From contig NZ_CP120983.1 in the NCBI RefSeq assembly GCF_030719215.1, positions 434,001 through 498,000 on the forward strand: 64,000 nucleotides of DNA. The letters run 5' to 3'. The translations under genes were made by a program, and so were the position numbers. This stretch comes from Streptomyces sp. Alt3 (GTDB lineage Bacteria; Actinomycetota; Actinomycetes; Streptomycetales; Streptomycetaceae). How positions within the stretch are numbered: the stretch's first letter is position 1; each line of letters starts with the position of its first letter. Shown here in pieces: positions 1 to 7,523 of the stretch. Below the pieces are notes generated by a model. It searched no databases and was not told the DNA's origin. It saw only the letters and a program-made list of their open reading frames with translations.

Positions 1-110
1 GCCCCGAACTGATCAGCCTGCTGCGGGCGCTCCCCTCACTCGACCACAGGCACCTGACGGTCGCGCAGCAGCGGCTGGAGTACCTGCACGACGCACCCGG
101 CGGGGGCTGA
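1..110 (+). CDS. C-terminal end of an unidentified protein (partial)
   Basis: The window opens inside a reading frame that ends at the TGA at 108-110; only about 35 residues are visible, ending in RLEYLHDAPGGG. The tail is leucine-rich with a Gly-rich end and carries no motif I recognise. It is convergent with the LysR gene beyond it. A weak dyad (GTCGGTC at 150-156, GACCGAC at 166-172) in the gap may end transcription of both genes. Confidence 0.4.
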   Translation, partial: PELISLLRALPSLDHRHLTVAQQRLEYLHDAPGGG

Positions 111-195
111 CCGTACGTCGACGGCCGGCCGGAGGGCCCCTCGGATGCCGTCGGTCCGGTCCGGCGACCGACGTCCGTCCCGCGACCGTCGCTCG

Positions 196-1128
196 TCAGG
201 AGGGCTGCTCACGTTCCTCGAGTGGGTCGGCCATGCTTCTGCCGACCCGAGCGGCCGTTTCACGCAGCCAGATGTGTGCGGCGTCGTGGGTGTGCACGGG
301 ATGCCACCACATCGCTTCCTGCAGCGGCACCGCTTCGTACGGCGGCTCCAGCACCCGCACTGCGGCAAGCGGCGTCAGCAGGCGGGCCAGGCGGGACTGG
401 ATCAGGGCGATGCGCCGGGTACCTGCCACCAGCAGCGGCAGCAGCTGGAAACTGTCGACCGAGACCTCCACTCGCGGTTCGACACCGAGCATTCCGAGCT
501 GACGCACCGCCGGGGCGTCGTAGGTGCGCTGGTAGGTGACCCACGGCAGCCGGACAAGGTCCTGGCGGCTGAGCCGGTCCTCCACACTCGGGTGGTCGTC
601 CGCGACGAGGAAGACCCAGCTGTCCTGGTAGAGGTCGGTGGCAGGGAAGTCGCTGACGATCCCGTGCGGCATGAGCAGGCCGTCGGTGGTGCTCAGCAGC
701 GTCGCCGTGTCGTCGACGACGGAGGTCGAGGGCTGGGTGAAGCGCAGGCGGATGCCGGGAGCCTCATCGTGCACGACGCGGGCGAGCTCCGTGCCGAACA
801 CGGCGACGGCGTAGTCCGACGCGACCAGTTTGAACTCCCGGCTCTCGTCGGCCGGATCGAAGTCCGCCTGGCTGGCGAACAGGCGCTCCAGTACGTCGTA
901 CGCGTTCGACGTGCGGTCGAGCAGGACCTGTCCGAGCGCGGTGAGTTCGTAGTGGCCGCCGACGCGCGCGAGCAGGTCGTCGCCGAAGTGCCGGCGCAGT
1001 CGGGCGAGGGCGGCACTCATGGCCGGCTGGCTGACCCCGACGCGTTGTCCGGCGCGGGTGACGTTGCGCTCCTCCAGCAGAGAACGCAACGCGACGACGA
1101 GATTGAGGTCCAGACTGGCCAGGTTCAC
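196..1128 (-). CDS. LysR-family transcriptional regulator of the adjacent catabolic operon
   Basis: The 310-residue product has normal LysR length. An N-terminal winged helix-turn-helix (NVTRAGQRVGVSQPAMSAAL, about residues 21-40) is followed by an effector-binding domain. I choose the GTG at 1128 because AGGGAAG lies correctly upstream; an in-frame ATG at 1176 falls inside the palindrome ATGGATG-N5-CATCCAT and is less likely. The gene diverges from the operon that starts at 1262, the usual layout in which a LysR protein activates the neighbouring genes with a pathway intermediate as co-inducer. The effector cannot be read from sequence, but the neighbours suggest an aromatic or 2-oxo acid. 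Confidence 0.9.
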   Translation of the reverse strand: MNLASLDLNLVVALRSLLEERNVTRAGQRVGVSQPAMSAALARLRRHFGDDLLARVGGHYELTALGQVLLDRTSNAYDVLERLFASQADFDPADESREFKLVASDYAVAVFGTELARVVHDEAPGIRLRFTQPSTSVVDDTATLLSTTDGLLMPHGIVSDFPATDLYQDSWVFLVADDHPSVEDRLSRQDLVRLPWVTYQRTYDAPAVRQLGMLGVEPRVEVSVDSFQLLPLLVAGTRRIALIQSRLARLLTPLAAVRVLEPPYEAVPLQEAMWWHPVHTHDAAHIWLRETAARVGRSMADPLEEREQPS

Positions 1129-1174
1129 GGGCTCTTCCCTTGCGATATTGCGCCTACCAGGGTGAATAAACACC

Positions 1175-1193
1175 ATGGATGACAAGCATCCAT
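1175..1193. promoter_or_regulatory. LysR-type operator
   Basis: ATGGATG-acaag-CATCCAT is a perfect 7-bp inverted repeat that fits the T-N11-A architecture of LysR boxes. It sits in an AT-rich island of the 133-bp divergent region between the LysR start (1128) and the FAH start (1262), so it can serve both promoters. Its assignment to this regulator is inference from position. Confidence 0.65.
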
Positions 1194-1261
1194 ACAATCT
1201 ATTTCCCTGATCTCGGGTGGCCGGTCCAGATTGGTCACATCGCAATCAGGAGGACATGCCC

Positions 1262-2254
1262 GTGAAACCTGAACCCACGTCCGCGCTCTTCGCCGGACCG
1301 TTCGCCCTCGCCACGCTCTCGGCCCCGGGCAGGCCCGGGTTCCCCGCTCTCGTCACGCCCGATGCCCGGGTACTCGATCTGCGAGCCGCTCTCGGGGACA
1401 CCCGGCTCACCGTCCTGAGACTTCTGGAGGCCTGGGACGCCCTCCTCCCCCGGCTGGAGGCACTGGCCGGCGCCGGCGGACCGGAGCGTGAACTGCTGGC
1501 CGGCTTCCGGGTCCACGCTCCCGTCGAGGCACGCCAGATCTTCCAGTCGGGTGCGAACTACCGCCAGCACGTGATCGACCTGCATGTCGCCCACCGGGCA
1601 CCCGGCGACGACCGTTCCGAGGAGGAGCGGCGCGCGGAAGCCGCGGAGATCATGGACCGCCGGGCGGTCGAGGACCTGCCGTACGTGTTCATCGGTCTGC
1701 CGAGTGCGATCACCGGTCCGTACGACGACGTCCTGCTCCCGGCATGGGCCCGGAAACCCGACTGGGAACTGGAGTTGGCGGCCGTCATCGGCCGTCCCGC
1801 CCACCGGGTGTCCGTCGAGGAGGCGCTCGGTCACGTCGCCGGATACACCATCGCCAACGATCTCACCGATCGCGGTACGGTCTTCCGCCGGGACATGCCG
1901 CAGATCGGAACGGACTGGCTGCGCAGCAAGAACGCCCCGGGGTTCACCCCGCTCGGCCCCTGGATCGTACCGGCCGCGTCGATCGCCGACCCGGGCGATC
2001 TGCGGGTGACGCTGAAGCTGAACGGCGAGACCATGCAGGACGAGACCACCAAGGACATGATCTTCGATGTCGCGCGTGTGGTTTCGTACGTCTCGCAGAC
2101 CGCTCGCCTCCTCCCCGGCGACCTCGTGCTGACAGGAAGCCCGGCCGGCAACGGTATGCACCGGGGCCGGTTGCTGCGCGACGGTGACGTCATGGAGGGG
2201 TCGGTCACCGGGCTCGGTGAACAGCGCACCCGCTGTGTCGCGGAGGAGTCGTGA
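1262..2254 (+). CDS. Fumarylacetoacetate hydrolase (FAH) family protein, first copy
   Basis: FAH-fold enzymes split or decarboxylate 2-oxo acids late in aromatic ring degradation. The core is present: a WELEL metal-binding pair, the downstream ligand in YTIANDLTDR, and the usual C-terminal PGDLVLTGSPAG segment. AGGAGG at 1248-1253 favours GTG 1262 (8-nt spacing) over ATG 1256 (2-nt spacing), giving about 330 residues. It is the first gene of the operon and overlaps the next by GTGA. A second FAH gene at the operon end suggests two different hydrolytic steps. The substrate is unknown. Confidence 0.88.
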   Translation: MKPEPTSALFAGPFALATLSAPGRPGFPALVTPDARVLDLRAALGDTRLTVLRLLEAWDALLPRLEALAGAGGPERELLAGFRVHAPVEARQIFQSGANYRQHVIDLHVAHRAPGDDRSEEERRAEAAEIMDRRAVEDLPYVFIGLPSAITGPYDDVLLPAWARKPDWELELAAVIGRPAHRVSVEEALGHVAGYTIANDLTDRGTVFRRDMPQIGTDWLRSKNAPGFTPLGPWIVPAASIADPGDLRVTLKLNGETMQDETTKDMIFDVARVVSYVSQTARLLPGDLVLTGSPAGNGMHRGRLLRDGDVMEGSVTGLGEQRTRCVAEES

Positions 2255-3213
2255 CCCTCGACCGCACGGATCCCGAGGGCGCGATCGCCGAGGCCGCCAG
2301 GACGTACTCCAACTGGGGCCGCTGGGGTGAGGACGACGTGCTCGGTACCCTCAACTTCCTCGACGAGGCCAAGCGCCGCCAGGGAGCCGCACTGATCCGT
2401 CGGGGTGTCAGTTTCTCGCTCTCCCAGAGCTTCGACATGAACGGCCCGCAGAAGGGCTGGCGCCGGCGCACCAACCCCGTGCACACCATGCTCGACACCG
2501 GCACCGACGCCGTCGTCACCGGACAGGGCTTCCCGCACGGACTCGGCGGCGCCGACGACGTCATAGCCATGCCGTTGCAGTGCTCCACCCAATGGGACGG
2601 GCTCGGGCACATCTTCGACCACGGCAAGGCGTGGAACGGCCGCCCGGCGGAGAGGGTCGTCACCTCCGAAGGTGACCTGGTCACCGGCATCGAACACATG
2701 GCCCCGCACGTCGCGGGACGCGGAGTGCTCCTGGACGTCGGCCGTGTCATCGGTGAGGACGGCGAACTGCCCGACGGCTTCGCGGTCACCGCGGAGCATC
2801 TGACGGCCACGGCCGAGGCCCACGGTGTGAGCGTCGGCCGCGGCGACATCGTCCTGGTGCGAACCGGGCAGCTCACCCGGGTCCGCCGTGACGGCTGGGG
2901 CGAGTACGCCGGCGGCCCGGCACCCGGCCTCTCCTTCACCGCGGCGGGATGGCTGCACGGCACGGAGATCGCCGCGATCGCGACCGACACCTGGGGCTTC
3001 GAGGTGCGGCCCAACGAGTTCGAGCACGCCTTCCAGCCGCTGCACCAGGTCGCCATCCCCAACATGGGCCTGCTCATCGGGGAGATGTGGGATCCGGACG
3101 CACTCGCCGAGGACTGCGCGGCGGACGGTGTCCACGACTTCTGGCTCACCGCGGCCCCCTTGCCGATCACCGGAGCGGTCGGCAGCCCGGTCAATCCGAT
3201 CGCCGTCAAATAA
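2251..3213 (+). CDS. Cyclase-family metal hydrolase (kynurenine formamidase-like)
   Basis: The 320-residue protein belongs to the cyclase/kynurenine formamidase fold (PF04199), manganese or zinc hydrolases acting on amides or lactones. Signature stretches are the metal-site region STQWDGLGHIFDHGK near residue 115 and ATDTWGFEVRP near residue 245. The GTG start overlaps the preceding stop and has GGAGGAG upstream, so translation is coupled. In this operon it could open a lactone or an N-formyl aromatic amine. Family membership is clear, the reaction is not. Confidence 0.87.
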   Translation: MTLDRTDPEGAIAEAARTYSNWGRWGEDDVLGTLNFLDEAKRRQGAALIRRGVSFSLSQSFDMNGPQKGWRRRTNPVHTMLDTGTDAVVTGQGFPHGLGGADDVIAMPLQCSTQWDGLGHIFDHGKAWNGRPAERVVTSEGDLVTGIEHMAPHVAGRGVLLDVGRVIGEDGELPDGFAVTAEHLTATAEAHGVSVGRGDIVLVRTGQLTRVRRDGWGEYAGGPAPGLSFTAAGWLHGTEIAAIATDTWGFEVRPNEFEHAFQPLHQVAIPNMGLLIGEMWDPDALAEDCAADGVHDFWLTAAPLPITGAVGSPVNPIAVK

Positions 3214-3235
3214 CACACGGAACAAGGGAGTTCCC

Positions 3236-4366
3236 ATGAACAGTGCCCGTACGGTCCTGGTGGTCGGCGGCGGCGCGGCCGGTAACGCCATCACCGTCCT
3301 GCTGCGCCGCGCCGGTCTCGACGTGGACCTGATCGAAGCGAAGGACGACTGGAACGCCACCGCGGGTTCCGGCATCACGCTCCAGGGAAACGCCCTGCGC
3401 GTCCTGCGCGAACTGGGCGTGTGGAAGCAGGTGGAGGCATCCGGCTACGGCTTCGGGTCGGTCGGCATCACGGCCCCCGACGGCACCGTGCTGCATGCCC
3501 AGGAGGACATCCGCAGCGGCGGCGACGACCTGCCGGCCACTGTCGGCATGCAGCGCCCTCGGCTGCAGCGGATCCTGATCGACGCGGTCCGGGCGAGCGG
3601 GGCCCGGGTGCGCCTCGGCGTGAAGGCCACCACGTTCGACCAGGACCACGGGGGCGTCACCGTCCGCTTCACCGATGGATCCGAAGGCCGCTACGACCTG
3701 GTGGTCGCCGCCGACGGCCTCGGCTCCGCCACCCGCGCCGCCATCGGCATCACCGCGAAGCCGGAGCCGACCGGCATGGCCATCTGGCGCGCAGCCGCCC
3801 CGCGGCCGGAGGGCCTCGTCCGCACCGACCTGGCGTACGGCGGTCCGGCCCACATCGCCGGATACTGTCCCACCGGTGCCACCACTCTCTACGCGTACGT
3901 CGTCGAGACCAACCGCGACCGGGCGTCCATCCCGCCGGAGACCTACGCCGACGAGATGCGCCGCCTGGCCTCCGCCTACGGGGGCTTCTGGCCGGAGATC
4001 ACCGAGCACATCACCGACCCCGCGCAGGTCAACTACACGTGGTTCGACCGCATGCTGGTCGAGGGATCCTGGCACCGCGGCCGTGTCGTGCTCATCGGCG
4101 ACGCCGCCCACTGCTGCCCTCCCACCCTCGCGCAGGGCGCCGCCCTGTCCCTGGAGGACGCCTGGGTGCTCGCCCAGATGCTGACCGCCACCGAGGACTG
4201 GGACGACGCGCTGCTCCAGGCCTACTACGAGCGCCGCGTCGCCCGCGTACGCCCCGTCGTGGAAGCCTCGGTACAGATCGGGCAGTGGCAGCTCGACGGA
4301 GTACGCGATGCAGATGTGCCCGGTCTGATGGGCAGCACCATGACGATGCTCAGGGAGCTGCCGTGA
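3236..4366 (+). CDS. FAD-dependent aromatic-ring monooxygenase
   Basis: The 376-residue protein is a class A flavoprotein hydroxylase. It has the Rossmann motif VVGGGAAGN (about residues 9-17), the DG motif VVAADGLGS (about 157-165) and the second FAD motif LIGDAAH (about 286-292). Such enzymes insert oxygen ortho to an existing hydroxyl or amino group and use NAD(P)H. AAGGGAG precedes the ATG. The next gene overlaps by GTGA. It probably prepares the catechol-like substrate for the extradiol dioxygenase two genes downstream. Confidence 0.88.
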   Translation: MNSARTVLVVGGGAAGNAITVLLRRAGLDVDLIEAKDDWNATAGSGITLQGNALRVLRELGVWKQVEASGYGFGSVGITAPDGTVLHAQEDIRSGGDDLPATVGMQRPRLQRILIDAVRASGARVRLGVKATTFDQDHGGVTVRFTDGSEGRYDLVVAADGLGSATRAAIGITAKPEPTGMAIWRAAAPRPEGLVRTDLAYGGPAHIAGYCPTGATTLYAYVVETNRDRASIPPETYADEMRRLASAYGGFWPEITEHITDPAQVNYTWFDRMLVEGSWHRGRVVLIGDAAHCCPPTLAQGAALSLEDAWVLAQMLTATEDWDDALLQAYYERRVARVRPVVEASVQIGQWQLDGVRDADVPGLMGSTMTMLRELP

Positions 4367-5385
4367 CCTCGCCGACCGTGGACGTGCACGCGCACATCCT
4401 GATCCCTGAAATCGAGGCGCTGGTGGCCGGACTGCCCGGCCTGGCGGAGGCCAGGGAGCTCGACGCCCGCCGTAACGGCCCCGCGGCTCTCGCCGTCAGC
4501 GGCCCGATGGTGGGTGAGCGGGTCCCGCGGCTGACCGACACCGCCGTACGCCTTGCTGCCATGGACAAGCAGGGTGTCGACATACAGCTGATCAGCCCCT
4601 CCCCCTCGCACTACCACTACTGGGCGGACGAGAACACGGCGGACAAGGTGTACCGGACCGCCAACGAGATGACGGCCGCTCACTGTGCGGCCGCCCCCGG
4701 CCGCCTGTACGGACTGGGGCTGGCACCGCTCCAGCACCCGGGCCAGGCGGTGCACGCCCTCGACCACGCCCTGGAGCGGGGACTGCTCGGCGTGGAGATC
4801 TCCAGCCACGCACCGGGACGGGAACTGTCCGACCCGGCGTACGAACCCTTCTGGTCACGGGCCGAGGAGACGGGCGCGGTCGTCTTCCTGCACCCCTTCG
4901 GCTGCACCCTCGACGAGCGCCTGGACCGGTGGTACCTGTCCAACACGGTCGGTCAGCCCGCCGAGAACGCCGTGGCGCTCTCCCACCTCATCTTCTCCGG
5001 GGTCCTGGACAGGTACCCGGGCCTGAAGCTGATCGCCGCACACGGCGGGGGCTACCTGCCCACCCACATCGGCCGCTCCGACCACGCATGGTCGGCACGC
5101 ACCGACGCCGGTGCCGGATGCGCCCAACCGCCGAGCAGCTATCTCAAGCGGATCCACTTCGACTCCCTCGTCCACGACCCGCGTGTGCTGAGTTCACTGA
5201 TCGACGTCGCGGGTGCGGACCGGGTCCTGCTCGGGTCCGACTTCCCCTTCGACATGGGGACCGAGGACCCGGTCGGCGCCCTGCGCGCCGCGCGGCTGTC
5301 CACCACCGACTTCGACGCCGTACGCGGCGGCAACGCCGTGGCCCTGCTGCGACTCGCCCGACCTCAACGAGGAGGAACACCATGA
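4363..5385 (+). CDS. Amidohydrolase family, ACMSD-like decarboxylase
   Basis: At 340 residues this matches the aminocarboxymuconate-semialdehyde decarboxylase branch of metal-dependent TIM barrels (amidohydrolase_2). Metal and active-site signatures are VDVHAH (His9, His11), the histidine in VVFLHPFG, LIAAHGGGY and the late aspartate in LLGSDFPFD. Relatives perform non-oxidative decarboxylation of ring-cleavage products or hydroxybenzoates. The GTG start overlaps the monooxygenase stop and the end overlaps the dioxygenase start. A decarboxylation step after or before ring opening is the likely role. Confidence 0.86.
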   Translation: MTSPTVDVHAHILIPEIEALVAGLPGLAEARELDARRNGPAALAVSGPMVGERVPRLTDTAVRLAAMDKQGVDIQLISPSPSHYHYWADENTADKVYRTANEMTAAHCAAAPGRLYGLGLAPLQHPGQAVHALDHALERGLLGVEISSHAPGRELSDPAYEPFWSRAEETGAVVFLHPFGCTLDERLDRWYLSNTVGQPAENAVALSHLIFSGVLDRYPGLKLIAAHGGGYLPTHIGRSDHAWSARTDAGAGCAQPPSSYLKRIHFDSLVHDPRVLSSLIDVAGADRVLLGSDFPFDMGTEDPVGALRAARLSTTDFDAVRGGNAVALLRLARPQRGGTP

Positions 5386-6320
5386 GCGCACGCCTGCTCA
5401 CCCACCTGCGTCACGTCGACCTGGCGGTGCCCGACTACGACAAGCAGCTCGACTTCTACGCCGGCGTCTGGGGCCTCACCAAGGTCACCGAGGACTCCGG
5501 GATCTCCTTCCTGGCCGCCGAGGGCTCTCCCGAGCAGTACGTCGTACGGCTACGCAAGGCCGTGGAGAAGCGGCTCGACCTCGTCTCGTACGGCGCCGCG
5601 AGCCCGGGCGACGTCGACACCCTCGCCGAACGGCTCCTGGCGGGCGGCGTGCAGCTGATCTCGCGGCCCGGCACGGTGGACACCCCTGGTGGTGGCTACG
5701 GGTTCCGCTTCTTCGACGTGGACGGCCGCACCATCGAGGTCTCCGCCGACGTCGAGGTCCGGCAGCACCGGAAGATCGAGGAGAAGGAGGCCATCCCGGT
5801 CAAGCTCTCCCACGTCGTCCTCAACTCCCCCGATCTCAACCGCACCCGTCAGTGGTACGAACGCCACCTCGGCTTCGCCCTCTCCGACACGCTCTCCTCA
5901 CCGCACATGGGCGAGGTCATGCACTTCATGCGGATCAGCAACCAGCACCACTCCATGGCCATCGCCCAGGGCCCGCACACCGCCCTGCACCACGTCTCCT
6001 TCGAGATGCGCGGCATCGACGAGTACATGCGCGGATCAGGCCGGGTCATGCGCGCCGGTCACCGCAAGATCTGGGGGCCCGGCCGGCACATGGCGGGCGA
6101 CAACACCTTCACGTACTTCCTCGACCCGCACGGCAACACCGTCGAGTACACCACCGAGCTGGAGAACCTCGACGAGGACACCTGGCACCCCCACGTCTAC
6201 GACTTCTCCCGGCCCGAGGTCACCGACCAGTGGGGAACCGCCAACGCGATGAACGAACTCGTGGCGAAGGAGTCCTTCAACGACCCCGACCGCGGCGTCT
6301 TCTTCGCCCCGCCGGTCTAG
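5382..6320 (+). CDS. Type I extradiol ring-cleavage dioxygenase (two VOC domains)
   Basis: The 312-residue protein has two vicinal-oxygen-chelate domains, as in 2,3-dihydroxybiphenyl or catechol 2,3-dioxygenases. The C-terminal domain keeps the Fe(II) triad: His144 (KLSHVVLNS), His204 (ALHHVSFEM) and Glu255 (NTVEYTTE). The N-terminal domain (LRHVDLAVPDYDKQLDFY) appears structural. GAGGAGG precedes the ATG, and the start overlaps the previous stop by ATGA. It probably opens the ring hydroxylated by the upstream flavoprotein; the natural catechol is unknown. Confidence 0.88.
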   Translation: MSARLLTHLRHVDLAVPDYDKQLDFYAGVWGLTKVTEDSGISFLAAEGSPEQYVVRLRKAVEKRLDLVSYGAASPGDVDTLAERLLAGGVQLISRPGTVDTPGGGYGFRFFDVDGRTIEVSADVEVRQHRKIEEKEAIPVKLSHVVLNSPDLNRTRQWYERHLGFALSDTLSSPHMGEVMHFMRISNQHHSMAIAQGPHTALHHVSFEMRGIDEYMRGSGRVMRAGHRKIWGPGRHMAGDNTFTYFLDPHGNTVEYTTELENLDEDTWHPHVYDFSRPEVTDQWGTANAMNELVAKESFNDPDRGVFFAPPV

Positions 6321-6338
6321 CCCGGACGGCCTCGGCCA

Positions 6339-6361
6339 GGGGGCACGGCGGCCGTGCCCCC
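6339..6361. terminator. GC-rich hairpin between dioxygenase and second FAH gene
   Basis: GGGGGCACGG-cgg-CCGTGCCCCC is a perfect 10-bp stem with a 3-nt loop, 19 nt after the dioxygenase stop and 55 nt before the next gene. There is no U tract, so it may partly attenuate transcription or protect the upstream mRNA rather than end the operon. Confidence 0.55.
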
Positions 6362-6415
6362 GGCTCCGACGCGCATTCCCCTCCACCGCCCCGTCACCGC
6401 ACCCAGGAGCCTCAC

Positions 6416-7387
6416 ATGCGCTTCGCCAGCTACGAGCACCAGCACCGCCGCCGTGTGGCCGTCGTGGAGGAGGACGGCACCTTGTACCCCCTGCCGGGTG
6501 TCACCTCACTCACCGCTCTCCTGAAGGAGGCCGACGGGCTGCCGGGGCTGCTCGCCGCCGGTGCGACGGCCCTGGACGTCCCGCCCGGCCCGCACGTCTC
6601 CCGGGTGCGGCTGCTCCCTCCCCTGCAGCCCTCCTCCGTAAGGGACTTCGTGACCTTCGAGGAGCACGTCGAAGGCGTCCGCCGCGCCGTCGACGGCGCG
6701 GCCGGCGTTCCCGAGCAGTGGTACGCGGCACCGACCTTCTACTTCACCAACCCGCACGCGATCCACGGCCCTCACGACCCGGTTCCGATGCCCCCCGGAT
6801 CGTCGGTGCTCGACTTCGAACTGGAGGTGGGCGCGGTGATCGGCCGCGAGGGACGTGACCTCACCCCGGAACGGGCCCGTGACCACATCGTCGGCTACAC
6901 CGTCTTCAACGACTGGTCCGCCCGCGACCTCCAGTCGGCGGAGATGAAGGTCGGTCTCGGCCCGTGCAAGGGCAAGGACACCGCCACCACGCTCGGCCCC
7001 TACCTCGTCACCGCCGACGAACTGGAACCGTACCGCGACGCCGAAGGGCTGCTGCGCCTCGCGCTGACCGCCGAGGTGAACGGTGAGGTGATCGGCACGG
7101 ACCTGCTGTCCAACATGAGCTGGACCTTCGAGGAGATGGCCGCCTACGCCTCGCGCGGCACCCGGGTCGTACCGGGTGACGTGCTGGGCTCAGGTACGTG
7201 CGGTAACGGCGGGTGCCTCGCCGAGCTGTGGGGCGTACGCGGCGAACAGACCCCGCCCCCGCTCGAGCCGGGTGACACCGTGAGCCTCACCGTCGAGGGA
7301 ATCGGCACCCTGACCAGTACGGTCGTGTCCGGCGTGGCACCCGTTCCCCTGCCCGCCGGCCGACGTCGCGATCGGGAGCGGCCGTGA
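6416..7387 (+). CDS. Fumarylacetoacetate hydrolase family protein, second copy
   Basis: The 323-residue protein has the full FAH catalytic domain: LDFELEVGAVIG (metal ligands Glu135 and Glu137) and FNDWSARD (Asp166), ending with VVPGDVLGSGTCGNGG. It resembles maleylpyruvate/acylpyruvate hydrolases and 2-hydroxyhepta-2,4-diene-1,7-dioate isomerase relatives. CAGGAG lies upstream of the ATG. It follows the dioxygenase after 95 nt with an intervening hairpin and probably processes the cleaved chain to central metabolites. It is clearly diverged from the FAH gene at 1262. Confidence 0.87.
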   Translation: MRFASYEHQHRRRVAVVEEDGTLYPLPGVTSLTALLKEADGLPGLLAAGATALDVPPGPHVSRVRLLPPLQPSSVRDFVTFEEHVEGVRRAVDGAAGVPEQWYAAPTFYFTNPHAIHGPHDPVPMPPGSSVLDFELEVGAVIGREGRDLTPERARDHIVGYTVFNDWSARDLQSAEMKVGLGPCKGKDTATTLGPYLVTADELEPYRDAEGLLRLALTAEVNGEVIGTDLLSNMSWTFEEMAAYASRGTRVVPGDVLGSGTCGNGGCLAELWGVRGEQTPPPLEPGDTVSLTVEGIGTLTSTVVSGVAPVPLPAGRRRDRERP

Positions 7388-7418
7388 GACCCGGCATCCA
7401 GCACCTGGCGCCGCCGGA

Positions 7419-7511
7419 GCCGCGGCAGGCGACGTTTCCCGTCCGCGACCCGGCACGCGCTCTCGCCGCACCGGACGCCGCTGCTTCATGGGATACGTCG
7501 CCTGCCGCGGC
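7419..7511. repeat. Long inverted repeat between convergent genes
   Basis: The 22-nt arms at 7419-7440 and 7490-7511 match at 21 of 22 positions (GCCGCGGCAGGCGACG and complement form the core), separated by 49 nt. The structure lies between the FAH stop (7387) and the MFS stop (7524). It could be a large bidirectional terminator or a small mobile-element relic. No target-site duplication or transposase fragment is visible. Confidence 0.6.
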
Positions 7512-7523
7512 AGCAGGTCCGCG

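Noticed and set aside
145..1182. Long open frame opposite the LysR gene
   Set aside because: Its translation is Arg/Gly/Val-rich shadow sequence without motifs, and the minus-strand frame has complete LysR domains with a ribosome site.
1831..3378. 515-codon open frame antisense to FAH and cyclase genes
   Set aside because: High-GC DNA leaves antisense frames open; the plus-strand proteins have clear family motifs and coupled starts.
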